Assembly: GCF_027484705.1 (NCBI RefSeq)
Contig: NZ_JAIXSL010000020.1
Coordinates: 99,590-163,589, forward strand
DNA: 64,000 bases
Source of the DNA: Flavobacterium sp.
Lineage (GTDB): Bacteria; Bacteroidota; Bacteroidia; Flavobacteriales; Flavobacteriaceae
Direction of reading: 5' to 3'
In this document: positions 16,761 through 25,341 of the stretch, one piece after another
Position numbering within the stretch: the stretch's first letter is position 1
Layout: every line of letters starts with the position of its first letter
Program-made: the position numbers and the translations under genes
Notes under the pieces: generated by a model
The model's input: the letters and a program-made list of their open reading frames with translations, nothing else
Told to the model about the DNA's origin: nothing
Database searches by the model: none

Positions 16761-17791
16761 CAGCCCATCATTTTTCTTTTGCGGACTAATAGCCAAACGA
16801 CTACAGGCGCGCCAATTATTGATGTAATTGCGTTAATGGGCAACGTAAAATCACCACCCGGAACTTGTGAAATCATATCACATAACAGCATAATGCTCAT
16901 CCCAATCATGGAAGTGCTCCAGAATAAAACCGCATGATTGCTCGTTTTGAAAATCAGTTTGGCCATATGCGGAACGGCAAGTCCGACAAACGCAATCGGT
17001 CCGGCAAAAGCGGTGATGCTTCCTGCTAAAATACTCGTAGCCATAATGATGATGAATCTCGATTTTTTGAAATCCATGCCAAGGCTTTTCGCGTAGTTTT
17101 CACCAAGTAGTAAGGCATCAAGCGATTTGATACTGGCGAGGCTCAATACCATTCCAATCATCACCGTGATGGTCAAAACCAAAATGGAATTCCACGATAA
17201 ATTGCCTAAATTTCCGAGCGACCAAAACGTGAATTTCTGCAATTGTGCCGCGGTGCTGAAATAGGAGAGGACGCCCACAAACGCATTCGTGAAACTGCCG
17301 AACATCAATCCGACGATTAAGATTACAGTCGTATCGCGTAAGCGTTGTGAAATTACCAATATCGAAAGCAACACCAAAGAACTTCCGATGCAGGAAGCGA
17401 TGATGATTCCATAAGAAGATACTAAAAAACTACCCCAAACCGCAGGTAAAAATCCCGCACCTAAAATGACCAAAGCCACGCCCAAACTCGAACCCGAACT
17501 AAGTCCAAGAACATAAGGTCCGGCCAACGGATTCCGGAATAAAGTCTGCATCAGCAAACCGCTGACCGACAAACCGACGCCAACCAAAACCGCAGTAATT
17601 GCTTTGGGCAAACGGTAATTTAAGATGATATATTCCCAGGTTTCTTTAGAAGCTTTTCCACCAGTTAATGTGGTCAGTACTTCTTTAAACGGAATGGTTA
17701 CTGATCCTAAGCTGATATCCAAAATGAGTAGAAACACCGCGATGACCAGCAGTAAAAGATAAAGAAAAGTATGTTGTTGGCGTTGTATCAT
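16760..17791 (-). CDS. FecCD/BtuC-type ABC transporter permease
   Basis: 343 residues with about ten membrane helices and the family motifs LPKAITAVLVGVGLSVSGLL, TLFRNPLAGPYVLGLSSGSS, and GPIAFVGLAVPHMAKLI near the ATPase-coupling loop. It forms the inner-membrane channel of a type II importer. It overlaps the substrate-binding lipoprotein gene by 4 bp upstream and the ATPase gene by 1 bp downstream, so the three form one tightly coupled operon. Divergent placement against the riboswitch-controlled BtuB-like gene points to corrinoid import. Confidence 0.88.
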   Translation of the reverse strand: MIQRQQHTFLYLLLLVIAVFLLILDISLGSVTIPFKEVLTTLTGGKASKETWEYIILNYRLPKAITAVLVGVGLSVSGLLMQTLFRNPLAGPYVLGLSSGSSLGVALVILGAGFLPAVWGSFLVSSYGIIIASCIGSSLVLLSILVISQRLRDTTVILIVGLMFGSFTNAFVGVLSYFSTAAQLQKFTFWSLGNLGNLSWNSILVLTITVMIGMVLSLASIKSLDALLLGENYAKSLGMDFKKSRFIIIMATSILAGSITAFAGPIAFVGLAVPHMAKLIFKTSNHAVLFWSTSMIGMSIMLLCDMISQVPGGDFTLPINAITSIIGAPVVVWLLVRKRKMMG

Positions 17792-18930
17792 TGTAACTGG
17801 TCAAAAAAATACAACTGATAATCCGGCAGCAATTCCGGATGCGTGATTTTTAAAATGTCCTTTAATACCAAATCTGGACGGTTGGGTGCTAGTTCATAAA
17901 AAATAAGCCCGCCTTTTTTGCCTTTGCGCGTGCTGTATGAATAGACCTTTTTATTCTGAAAAGCTTTGAATTGTCCGTAGTGTGGATTGGCATCAAGCAT
18001 TTCCTTGAGCGACGTAAATTCGCCCGGACCAATCCAGATGTCGGCATTTTGCGCTTTTTCGAGAACGCTTTCAAACGACAACGACAAACTTCCCGTGCCT
18101 TTGCTGTCGGCCCATAAATATTGGGCATGCGCTTCTTTGAGAAAATAACAACCCCAACTGTTTCCTTCGGGTAAATACCATTGGTTTTCATAAATCGCGC
18201 CGCCCATAACGGTTGGTTTTGTATTGGCTTTGGATGCGATAGCGGCAGTTTTTTTATAGTCCGAAACGATGTTGTCGAAAATGGTATTCGCTTTCGATTC
18301 CATACCGTATAAGACGCCAAACAACTTGATCCATTCTGCTTTGCCGAGTGGTGTTTGTTCGTTCCAGTCGCCGTTGAGGATGACTTTGAGCCCGCTTTTT
18401 TGAAGGTTGTCTAAAGTAGGATTGTTGTTGTCGATGCCAAAACCAACGATGACATCGGGCGCAATATCGATGAGTACTTCGGTATTGAGGTTCTGGTTGC
18501 TTCCGAGTTCTTTGATGTTTCCGGAATCAATGCGCTGGCGAACTTTTTCGGAAGAAATATAATCGAGATTCGGAAAACCGATAAGTGTGTTTTCGACGCC
18601 AAGCATTTCCAGAGACGGAATATGCGTGGTTGAGGTCACGACAATCTTTTTAATCGGAATCTGAATGATCGTATTTTGTTTGAGGCTGTCCGGAATGCTG
18701 CCTTTTTTTTCCTGAAGAATGTAGGTGTAGACTTTTGCAGCATTGGGCCAAGGATCGGTGATTTTTACAATTGAAAATCCTTGATGCTTCACAATCGATA
18801 TTCCTTTGGCGTACTGAATCTGGTTGGTTCCGTCAAGATGATCCGTGACCAGATTGCCTTTTTTTTGTTGGCATCCAGCGAGGAATAACAGTGAAAACAG
18901 CAATGGGATTTTGAGCAGAACAGATTTCAT
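17788..18930 (-). CDS. ABC transporter substrate-binding lipoprotein (BtuF-like)
   Basis: 380 residues. The signal peptide ends in a lipobox (LFLAGC, Cys20). The body is a periplasmic-binding-protein domain of the helical-backbone class: IKKIVVTSTTHIPSLEMLG, LNTEVLIDIAPDVIVGFG, NADIWIGPGEF and the C-terminal ELAPNRPDLVLKDILKI. In Bacteroidetes such lipoproteins deliver corrinoids or siderophores to the permease. The gene order substrate-binding, permease, ATPase and the divergent B12-riboswitch locus favour cobalamin. Its own promoter (18951-18983) gives a leader too short to hold a riboswitch. Confidence 0.85.
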   Translation of the reverse strand: MKSVLLKIPLLFSLLFLAGCQQKKGNLVTDHLDGTNQIQYAKGISIVKHQGFSIVKITDPWPNAAKVYTYILQEKKGSIPDSLKQNTIIQIPIKKIVVTSTTHIPSLEMLGVENTLIGFPNLDYISSEKVRQRIDSGNIKELGSNQNLNTEVLIDIAPDVIVGFGIDNNNPTLDNLQKSGLKVILNGDWNEQTPLGKAEWIKLFGVLYGMESKANTIFDNIVSDYKKTAAIASKANTKPTVMGGAIYENQWYLPEGNSWGCYFLKEAHAQYLWADSKGTGSLSLSFESVLEKAQNADIWIGPGEFTSLKEMLDANPHYGQFKAFQNKKVYSYSTRKGKKGGLIFYELAPNRPDLVLKDILKITHPELLPDYQLYFFDQLQ

Positions 18931-18950
18931 AGACTTTCATTCAAGCGTTG

Positions 18951-18983
18951 CAAAGGTATAGGTAAACCGTTTTAAAATTCAAA
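18951..18983 (-). promoter_or_regulatory. Promoter of the BtuFCD-like operon
   Basis: On the minus strand a -33 TTTG (18980-18983) and a -7 TACCTTTG (18951-18958) are spaced 21 nt apart. The start codon at 18930 is only about 20 nt below the -7 box. Confidence 0.65.
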
Positions 18984-18989
18984 TTTTAT

Positions 18990-19019
18990 TTTGAATTCCA
19001 AATCATAAGCCTATCTTTG
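18990..19019 (+). promoter_or_regulatory. Promoter of the riboswitch-btuB-btuG transcript
   Basis: TTTG at 18990-18993 and TATCTTTG at 19012-19019, spacing 18 nt, matches the Bacteroidetes vegetative promoter. It lies back-to-back with the divergent promoter and about 10 nt before the riboswitch. Confidence 0.75.
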
Positions 19020-19028
19020 CGCTCGAAT

Positions 19029-19203
19029 TAAGGTTGTGGTTTGACGATTTCAAACCCCATTAAAAGGGAATTAGGTTCAAAACCTAAGCTGTTCCCGCAA
19101 CTGTAAGCTATCAAGCTTGTTGTTAACTACAACACCACTGTCGCAATCATCGCGATGGGAAGGTAAACAACAAGACGCAAGCCAGGAGACCTGCCTTTTT
19201 CAT
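19029..19203 (+). ncRNA. Cobalamin (vitamin B12) riboswitch
   Basis: This 5' leader holds the conserved cobalamin aptamer elements in order: a GGTTTG/CAAACC hairpin, the core AAAAGGGAATTAGGTTC and GCTGTTCCCGCAACTGTAAG, then the B12 box GCAAGCCAGGAGACCTGCC at 19177-19195. The downstream stretch to the ATG at 19242 would be the expression platform. Riboswitches of this class bind adenosylcobalamin or other cobalamins and lower expression when the vitamin is plentiful. It controls the BtuB-like receptor and, through co-transcription, the BtuG-like lipoprotein. Confidence 0.95.
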
Positions 19204-19241
19204 AACAAATATCGAATCTTCGGGAAAAAGGTTCAGACATT

Positions 19242-21071
19242 ATGACTGCAAAAAAGCTGTTTCTATTCTGTATGTTGCTGCTGTGCCAAATCCTTTGTGC
19301 GCAACAGGATACGATTGTCAAACTCAAAGAGGTTGTCGTTTCGGATCCGTATCTCAAAAGTTTTTCCAAAACCCAGTCGGTTCAGGTGCTTAATGATTCC
19401 GTGATTAGAAAAAACGCGTCGTCGTTGACTTCCTTATTGAATTACAATTCGGTGGTTTATTTCAAGGAAAATGGTTTAGGGATGGTTTCTTCACCTTCAT
19501 TTAGAGGAACTACAGCGTCGCAAACTGCTGTGATTTGGAATGGCATCAACATCAATTCGCAACTCCATGGACAGACTGATTTCAATACCATTACCACCAG
19601 AGATTTTTCGAGTATTACGGTGCGTTCCGGCGGCGGAAGTGCCATCTACGGAAGTAGCGCGATTGGCGGCAGCATTCACCTGAATAACGAATTGACTTTC
19701 AAAAAGCAGTTCCGCAACGAATTGTTCCTTTCGTACGGCAGTTTTAACACGCTGGGCGCGAATTATAAAACCATCATATCAGGCGAAAAAGCCAGTGCGA
19801 ACATCAGTCTTTCAAGAAACAGTTCGGACAACGATTATGAATATCCCGAGCAACACGGACGCAGAAATAATAACGGGCAATTTTATAATACGAGTATGAA
19901 TGTGGCTTTTGGATATCAGCTTAATAAGTTTCAACTGCTTAAAATTTACAGCCAGTTTTTTGAAAGTGAAAGGCATTTTTCGGGTACAATAGCTTCAGAT
20001 TCCAAGAATAAATACCGCGAATATAACACGCGCAACTTATTGGAATGGCTCGTACAATACGATAAAATCAAGTCATCGGCGAGAGTGGCTTTCCTTTCGG
20101 AACAATACCAATATTTCACGGATTACGACAAACCTGACTTCGAGACTTCGACTGCGGAGACTTTCATCGGCAAATATGATTTTGGCTATGCGATTACGAA
20201 TCGTTGGGAAATCAACAGCAGTGTAGATTATACTCAAACTAAAGGCACGGGCGAAAGCATCAAAAATGCCACGCGTTATACCAGTTCCTTGGCATTGATG
20301 ACCAAATACCGTTTTTTCAAAAACCTGCAAACGGAATGGTGTCTGCGCAAGGAAGAAAGTAACGCTTATAAAAGTCCGTGGTTGTTTTCGATAGGTGCCA
20401 ATGCCGCAGTGACTTCGTTTTACAACATCAAAATCAATGTGTCACGGAATTTTAGAATGCCGACTTTCAATGATCTGTACTGGAAATTTGGCGGCAATCC
20501 GAATTTGGAACCCGAGCGATCGATACAGTACGAACTCGGTCACGAATTTCATGGCAAAGGATTTAGATTCTCAGCGACGGCTTATTACAATGATATTGAT
20601 AACCTGTTGCGCTGGAAACCCACTAATGGTTTCTGGTCTCCCGAAAATGTGGGCAGTGTAGCCAGTTACGGCGCTGAATTTCTGTTAGATTGCGAGCGGA
20701 ACATCGGTGCGCATACCTTCAAACTGACTTCAACGTATGCCTATACCATTTCAAAAGATAAGGAATCGAACCACCAGCTGACTTATGTTCCGTATCATAA
20801 ATTTACGGGCGGCCTAGGCTACAGTTATAAAAAATTAAGCATCGATTATCAATTTCTTTTTAATGGCGCCGTTTTTATTTTGGATGATGATCAGACCATT
20901 TTAAAAGAATATGCGGTTTCCAACATCAGCATCGATTACCATTTTGGCACAAAAAATACTTATTCCTTAGGATTCCGAATATTGAATCTAGCGGACGAAA
21001 ATTATCAGAATGTTCCCAGCCGGCCATTACCTGGAAGGAATTTCAATATCAACTTAACCATTAAAATTTAA
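19242..21071 (+). CDS. btuB: TonB-dependent vitamin B12 receptor, BtuB-like
   Basis: 609 residues. After a signal peptide (to about residue 20, ILCAQ) comes a TonB-box-like VKLKEVVVSD, a plug domain (about 40-150; SPSFRGTTASQTAVIWNGIN, GSSAIGGSIHL) and a 22-stranded-barrel-type C-terminal domain with NFRMPTFNDLYWKFGGNPNL and a terminal aliphatic/aromatic strand. The size is that of compact BtuB proteins; no carboxypeptidase-like SusC extension is present. The cobalamin riboswitch directly upstream identifies the ligand class. It is followed 5 bp later by the BtuG-like gene. Confidence 0.9.
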   Translation: MTAKKLFLFCMLLLCQILCAQQDTIVKLKEVVVSDPYLKSFSKTQSVQVLNDSVIRKNASSLTSLLNYNSVVYFKENGLGMVSSPSFRGTTASQTAVIWNGININSQLHGQTDFNTITTRDFSSITVRSGGGSAIYGSSAIGGSIHLNNELTFKKQFRNELFLSYGSFNTLGANYKTIISGEKASANISLSRNSSDNDYEYPEQHGRRNNNGQFYNTSMNVAFGYQLNKFQLLKIYSQFFESERHFSGTIASDSKNKYREYNTRNLLEWLVQYDKIKSSARVAFLSEQYQYFTDYDKPDFETSTAETFIGKYDFGYAITNRWEINSSVDYTQTKGTGESIKNATRYTSSLALMTKYRFFKNLQTEWCLRKEESNAYKSPWLFSIGANAAVTSFYNIKINVSRNFRMPTFNDLYWKFGGNPNLEPERSIQYELGHEFHGKGFRFSATAYYNDIDNLLRWKPTNGFWSPENVGSVASYGAEFLLDCERNIGAHTFKLTSTYAYTISKDKESNHQLTYVPYHKFTGGLGYSYKKLSIDYQFLFNGAVFILDDDQTILKEYAVSNISIDYHFGTKNTYSLGFRILNLADENYQNVPSRPLPGRNFNINLTIKI

Positions 21072-21076
21072 AAACA

Positions 21077-22168
21077 ATGAGACTAAACAAACTGATTGCA
21101 TTCGCTTTGATAAGCGCTTTATTTTTGAACTCCTGTACCAGTGATGATGATACTGTCGCAAATTATATCCCTAAAGGAGATTATGACAGTGGCGTTTTGG
21201 TTCTGAATGAAGGAAACTTCGGGCAGGATAATGCTTCCTTAACTTATATTTCGTTCGATTTAAGCCAATCTGAAAACATCGATTACGGCGTACTAAATCC
21301 AGGCGCCATGATTGGCAATACCGGACAAAGCATCGGGTTTCATGACAATCTCGCTTATGTTGTAGTCAATGTAACCGGAAAAATTGAAATCGTCAATCGT
21401 TATTCGCTCAAAAAAGTGGGTTCGATTACAGGTTTGAACCAACCAAGATACATAGCATTCGCCAACGGAAAAGGCTACCTGACCAATTGGAATTCCGGCG
21501 TAGGAACCGGAACCGTATCAGTAATTAATTTGGCTACTAATACAGTAACAGCGACCATTCCGGTTAGCGATTTTCCAAATAAAATCATTGAAAACGCAGG
21601 GAAACTCTATGTAGCCCATAATGATTTAGGAACCAATGGCAACAAGATTACCGTGATTGATGCCGCTACAAATACGATCAGTACGACGATTACCGTAAGC
21701 GATATGCCTGATACAATGGCAGTGGACGGCACGACGCTTTGGGTTTCGTGTAACGGGCATTCACAATATGCTGTAGCTCCTGATGTGGAGACTGCAGGGA
21801 GTATCGTTAAAGTCAACCTGGCTTCAAATACCGTGACCAAAACGTTCACGATGCCTAATGCTACAGATCACGTAAATTATTTTTCTGTTTTCGGCAGTAA
21901 TGCTTATTATGTCATGAATTCAAAAGTATATAAAATGGCATTGACCGCAACTGCTTTGTCTACTTCGGAAGCCTTTTCACCAACCGCTCAATATATTTAT
22001 GGATTCGCAGTAAAAAACGAAAGAATTTATGTTGCCGATGCTAAATCATTTACAACCAACGGTGAGGTTAAAGTTTACTCGACTGGCATCTTTCCTAATA
22101 CAATAGGAACCTTACTCGGAAGCTTTGAAACCCGAGTCGGTCCGAATGGGTTTTATTTTAACCAATAA
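21077..22168 (+). CDS. BtuG-like surface lipoprotein, YncE/beta-propeller fold
   Basis: 363 residues. The signal peptide ends in a lipobox (LNSC, Cys20) followed by TSDDD, an acidic stretch of the kind that directs Bacteroidetes lipoproteins to the outer face. The body consists of repeated propeller blades (VVNVTGKIEIVNRYSL, GTVSVINLATNTVTATIPV, KITVIDAATNTIST, GSIVKVNLASNTV). In Bacteroides thetaiotaomicron, BtuG is a surface beta-propeller lipoprotein encoded beside btuB that binds cobalamin and hands it to BtuB. Position, fold and riboswitch control here make that role likely; direct homology to BtuG has not been tested. Confidence 0.8.
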   Translation: MRLNKLIAFALISALFLNSCTSDDDTVANYIPKGDYDSGVLVLNEGNFGQDNASLTYISFDLSQSENIDYGVLNPGAMIGNTGQSIGFHDNLAYVVVNVTGKIEIVNRYSLKKVGSITGLNQPRYIAFANGKGYLTNWNSGVGTGTVSVINLATNTVTATIPVSDFPNKIIENAGKLYVAHNDLGTNGNKITVIDAATNTISTTITVSDMPDTMAVDGTTLWVSCNGHSQYAVAPDVETAGSIVKVNLASNTVTKTFTMPNATDHVNYFSVFGSNAYYVMNSKVYKMALTATALSTSEAFSPTAQYIYGFAVKNERIYVADAKSFTTNGEVKVYSTGIFPNTIGTLLGSFETRVGPNGFYFNQ

Positions 22169-22177
22169 AAATGAAAT

Positions 22178-22205
22178 GGCTTTCTGGAAACAGGAAGCTT
22201 TTTTA
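22178..22205 (+). terminator. Terminator after the BtuG-like gene
   Basis: GGCTTTCTG / CAGGAAGCT stem (with G-U pairs) closed by a GAAA tetraloop, followed by a T run. It overlaps the stop codon of the convergent S41 peptidase gene. Confidence 0.85.
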
Positions 22206-23672
22206 TTTTGAGAGCACAGCGTTAGGAAATTGATCGAGATACATTTCGTTTTTCAGACGCGTAACATTTCTGGTATCCTGAAGCGCTTCAAAGTGGCGCA
22301 CACGGTTTGACGGAATGCTTCTGCCGCTGCCGATAATCGCATTGATGGCTTGGTTCAGTAAAGGTTCATCAACATTTCCGAGTATGCCCATGTTTCCGAA
22401 ATTTTCTTTTAGGGCGATGTTGGGTTCCAAGCCGTTCGTGTAATCGCCGAAGCCTAGTTTGTTGACAATCTTCAATACCAAAGGTTGCATGGCGTAGCGG
22501 TGTTTGGTGCTGGCGCCCTCTTTTGAGAATGAAGGGGAATCGTATAGTGTAATCGATCCCACGTTTTTCCCGACCGTAACATCCCCGATCTGGATTACAT
22601 TAATGTAAGGTTTCAATCCGTTGATCACGAGTTCGCTCGCAGAGGCGGTGCTTTTTGTAGTTAAAATATAAATTTTACTCAGTTTCAGACTTGAGATCAT
22701 TTCGTTATTGCCCAATCTTGTCGGAAACAAATTCAAAAGTGTGTTTGGATTGTTCGACTGATAATAATCTTCGAGTTTCGCATTCCATTGTTCTTTGGCG
22801 AAAACCTGATTCGTGAATTGTCCCGTGATCATACTGGCCAAACGTGTCGCCGTTGCAATCGAACCGCCGGAATTGTAACGTAAATCTAAAACAAGTTCGG
22901 TGATGTTTTGGGCTTTGAAGTTGGCAAACGCTGCATTGAGTTGTGATTCGTAATTTGGATAAAAACCATTGTACATCAGATAACCGATGCGGTGCGTTCC
23001 TGAAGTAATGACATTCGAAATCAAAACAGGATTTTCAGAAAGAACCGTTTTGGTCAGGCTTATCGATTGCCCGTTGGGTGTGATGTTGCCATTGTCATAA
23101 GCTGCAAAATTCAAAGTGTAAGTATCCGGACTTAACAAGTCGCTGTAATTGTTTTTGTTTAACGCCACGCCATTGATCGCATAGAAAATAGTTCCGCGTT
23201 GTACGTTTTTTGAAGCCGCATCTGAATTCGGCAGAATATAACGTACGACACCAAATACATCAGTTTGAGAAGCATCTTTATAAAACAAAGCAAAATCGGC
23301 TCCGTTGTTTTTGGTCGTTCCGGCGAGTATGCCTTCGAGTTCGTAATAATCATCAGTAATCACACTGAAACGATCGATGGCTTCACCAGGATTCGGAAAC
23401 AGGCTTCTGGGTTTGTTCAACAAATTTTGAAATAAACTTTTTGGGTCTGAATAGCCATAGAGAAACTGATTCAAATCAGATTGATTCGCAAATCGGGAAT
23501 CAGCTAAATTCGGAACATCGGCCTGCCACAGATAATAAAGGTTCAATCCTTTCCAGACAAAATTTTGGATGGCAATATCTTCAGGAACTTTATTGTCGTC
23601 CTGCACGTCACAACTTTGAAAAAGCTGTCCGAAAACAAGCAGGAATAAAAGCAGGTAGCAATTTTTTTTCAT
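22203..23672 (-). CDS. S41 family peptidase lipoprotein
   Basis: 489 residues. Lipobox at FQSC (Cys21). An N-terminal helical bundle segment (VWKGLNLYYLWQADVP) precedes a PDZ-like region (VQRGTIFYAINGVALN) and the S41 tail-specific protease core with LVLDLRYNSGGSIATATRLA and the catalytic-serine motif TKSTASASELVINGL (Ser within SASE, around 360). Family members such as CtpA cleave exported substrates near the C-terminus. It is predicted to act at the outer membrane or surface. It is a single-gene unit, divergent from the ECF sigma operon. Confidence 0.88.
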   Translation of the reverse strand: MKKNCYLLLFLLVFGQLFQSCDVQDDNKVPEDIAIQNFVWKGLNLYYLWQADVPNLADSRFANQSDLNQFLYGYSDPKSLFQNLLNKPRSLFPNPGEAIDRFSVITDDYYELEGILAGTTKNNGADFALFYKDASQTDVFGVVRYILPNSDAASKNVQRGTIFYAINGVALNKNNYSDLLSPDTYTLNFAAYDNGNITPNGQSISLTKTVLSENPVLISNVITSGTHRIGYLMYNGFYPNYESQLNAAFANFKAQNITELVLDLRYNSGGSIATATRLASMITGQFTNQVFAKEQWNAKLEDYYQSNNPNTLLNLFPTRLGNNEMISSLKLSKIYILTTKSTASASELVINGLKPYINVIQIGDVTVGKNVGSITLYDSPSFSKEGASTKHRYAMQPLVLKIVNKLGFGDYTNGLEPNIALKENFGNMGILGNVDEPLLNQAINAIIGSGRSIPSNRVRHFEALQDTRNVTRLKNEMYLDQFPNAVLSK

Positions 23673-23789
23673 ATCAATTCGGATTCAAACGATGGTAAAT
23701 TTAAGTATTCCGAAATTATTTTCGCTTCTTTGTAACAAAAATATAGCGGCTTCGTCTTGCCTCTACATCGATTCAACAAAACCGTCCGA

Positions 23790-24299
23790 ATGAACCAACA
23801 TGAGTTTATACATCTGATTGCTCCTTTTAAGGATAAAGTCTTCCGGCTCGCCAAGCGATTGCTCGTGAGTACCGAAGAAGCTGAAGATGCAACTCAGGAA
23901 GTGCTCGTCAAATTGTGGAATAAGAATGAAAGCCTCGGTTCGTATCACAGCGTGGAAGCTTTTGCGATGACCATCACCAAAAATTATTGTCTTGACCAGC
24001 TCAAATCAAAAAGGGCCGGGAATTTGAAAATCGTTCATAATAATTTTACGGATAGAGAACCGGGATTACACCAGCAATTGGAAGATACCGACAGCTTAAA
24101 TTGGGTTGAGAAAATCATCAATACTTTGCCGGAACAACAACGGCTGATCATACAAATGCGCGACATCGAGCAATACGAATTTGCTGAAATCGCCAAAATT
24201 TTAGAAATGAATGAAACGGCGATTCGCGTGGCGCTTTCAAGAGGAAGAAAAACCATCCGCGAATACATGCTAAAAACACACAGTTATGGAATTGTATAA
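23790..24299 (+). CDS. ECF-type RNA polymerase sigma factor
   Basis: 169 residues starting at the ATG at 23790; a longer in-frame start has no support. Sigma region 2 is visible at about 10-80 (VFRLAKRLLVSTEEAEDATQ, EVLVKLWNKNESL, FAMTITKNYCLDQLKSKR) and region 4 at about 110-160 (LPEQQRLIIQMRDIEQYEFA, EIAKILEMNETAIRVALSRG). Its end overlaps the next gene by 14 bp. The operon continues with a membrane protein that is the likely anti-sigma partner and two DUF4252 proteins, a common Bacteroidetes arrangement. Confidence 0.92.
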   Translation: MNQHEFIHLIAPFKDKVFRLAKRLLVSTEEAEDATQEVLVKLWNKNESLGSYHSVEAFAMTITKNYCLDQLKSKRAGNLKIVHNNFTDREPGLHQQLEDTDSLNWVEKIINTLPEQQRLIIQMRDIEQYEFAEIAKILEMNETAIRVALSRGRKTIREYMLKTHSYGIV

Positions 24300-24741
24300 A
24301 ATAGAAACACTACTCGAAAAATATTTTGAAGGCGAAACCACGATTGCCGAAGAAAACGAATTGAAAAGGTATTTTTCTTCAGAAACCGTTGCGCCACATT
24401 TGCAGCAGTATCAGGCTTTATTTGGTTATTATGCCACAGAGAAAAGTCAAAATTTTGAACGTGAGCTGCCTTTACAGCAAAGTAAAAAAAGCCAGATCAA
24501 ATGGATTTCGATAGCCGCTTCGATTGTCGTTTTATTGGGCGTCGGGATTTATGCTTTCAACAATCTTTCTGCTGAAAAAAGCAATGAGGAATTGGGCACT
24601 TATGACGATCCTGAAGAAGCTTTCCGCGAAACACAAAAAGCTTTGGCGATGTTGTCAACGAATGTGAATGTTGGTATAGAAAGCATCCAATATATTCAGA
24701 ATTACGAAAATACCAAAGACCAAATATTCATCACGGAGTAA
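24286..24741 (+). CDS. Single-pass membrane protein, probable anti-sigma factor
   Basis: 151 residues. The N-terminal cytoplasmic part (about 1-70; YKIETLLEKYFEGETTIAEE) resembles the zinc-free anti-sigma-like heads found after Bacteroidetes ECF sigma genes, and one membrane helix lies at about 72-90 (WISIAASIVVLLGVGIYAF). The C-terminal periplasmic part has no recognised domain. The 14-bp overlap with the sigma gene implies translational coupling and a regulatory partnership. The anti-sigma function is inferred from position and topology only. Confidence 0.7.
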   Translation: MELYKIETLLEKYFEGETTIAEENELKRYFSSETVAPHLQQYQALFGYYATEKSQNFERELPLQQSKKSQIKWISIAASIVVLLGVGIYAFNNLSAEKSNEELGTYDDPEEAFRETQKALAMLSTNVNVGIESIQYIQNYENTKDQIFITE

Positions 24742-24789
24742 TCAATCATCATCAAATTCAATATCTATTAATCATCAAAAAACAAAAAC

Positions 24790-25335
24790 ATGAAAAATTT
24801 TTTAGTCACACTGGTAGTTTTTTTAATGTCGAGCCCATTCTTCGCCCAAGGCGCTTTCGATAAATTCGACGGGCAAGACGACGTAACTTCGATCATCGTC
24901 AACAAGAAAATGTTCGACCTGATGAGCAAAGTCAAAATGGAAGCTTCAGACAAGGAAGCCCAACAGTATCTGAATCTAATTAAGAAGTTAGACAACCTCA
25001 AAGTCTTCACGACAAAAAGTACACGCGTAGAAAACGAAATGCGCGCCGCTTCAGAAAAATACATCAAAACGGCCGGTCTTGAAGAATTGATGCGTGTGAA
25101 TCAGGATGGCAGAAACATCAAAATCCTTGTGAAATCAGGAGCCAGCGACAGTCAGGTGCGCGAATTGCTGATGTTTATCGAAGGCAGTAAAAATGAAGAC
25201 ACTGTGCTGATGTCGCTAACGGGAGATTTTGATTTGAATGAAATTTCAGTACTCACCGACAAAATGCGTTTTCCGGGCGGCGAAGATTTGAAAAAAGCGA
25301 CCAAAGGTTCCAAAGGTCCTAAAGGCAATAAATAA
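24790..25335 (+). CDS. DUF4252 domain secreted protein
   Basis: 181 residues with a cleavable signal peptide (to about 20, SPFFAQG). The DUF4252 core is marked by DDVTSIIVNKKMFDLMSKV, NLKVFTTKSTRVENEMRAAS, YIKTAGLEELMRV and IEGSKNEDTVLMSLTGDFDL. The C-terminus is a short basic GSKGPKGNK tail. These proteins of unknown function typically follow an ECF sigma/anti-sigma pair, as here. A second DUF4252 gene follows 6 bp later. Confidence 0.9.
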   Translation: MKNFLVTLVVFLMSSPFFAQGAFDKFDGQDDVTSIIVNKKMFDLMSKVKMEASDKEAQQYLNLIKKLDNLKVFTTKSTRVENEMRAASEKYIKTAGLEELMRVNQDGRNIKILVKSGASDSQVRELLMFIEGSKNEDTVLMSLTGDFDLNEISVLTDKMRFPGGEDLKKATKGSKGPKGNK

Positions 25336-25341
25336 TCCGAT

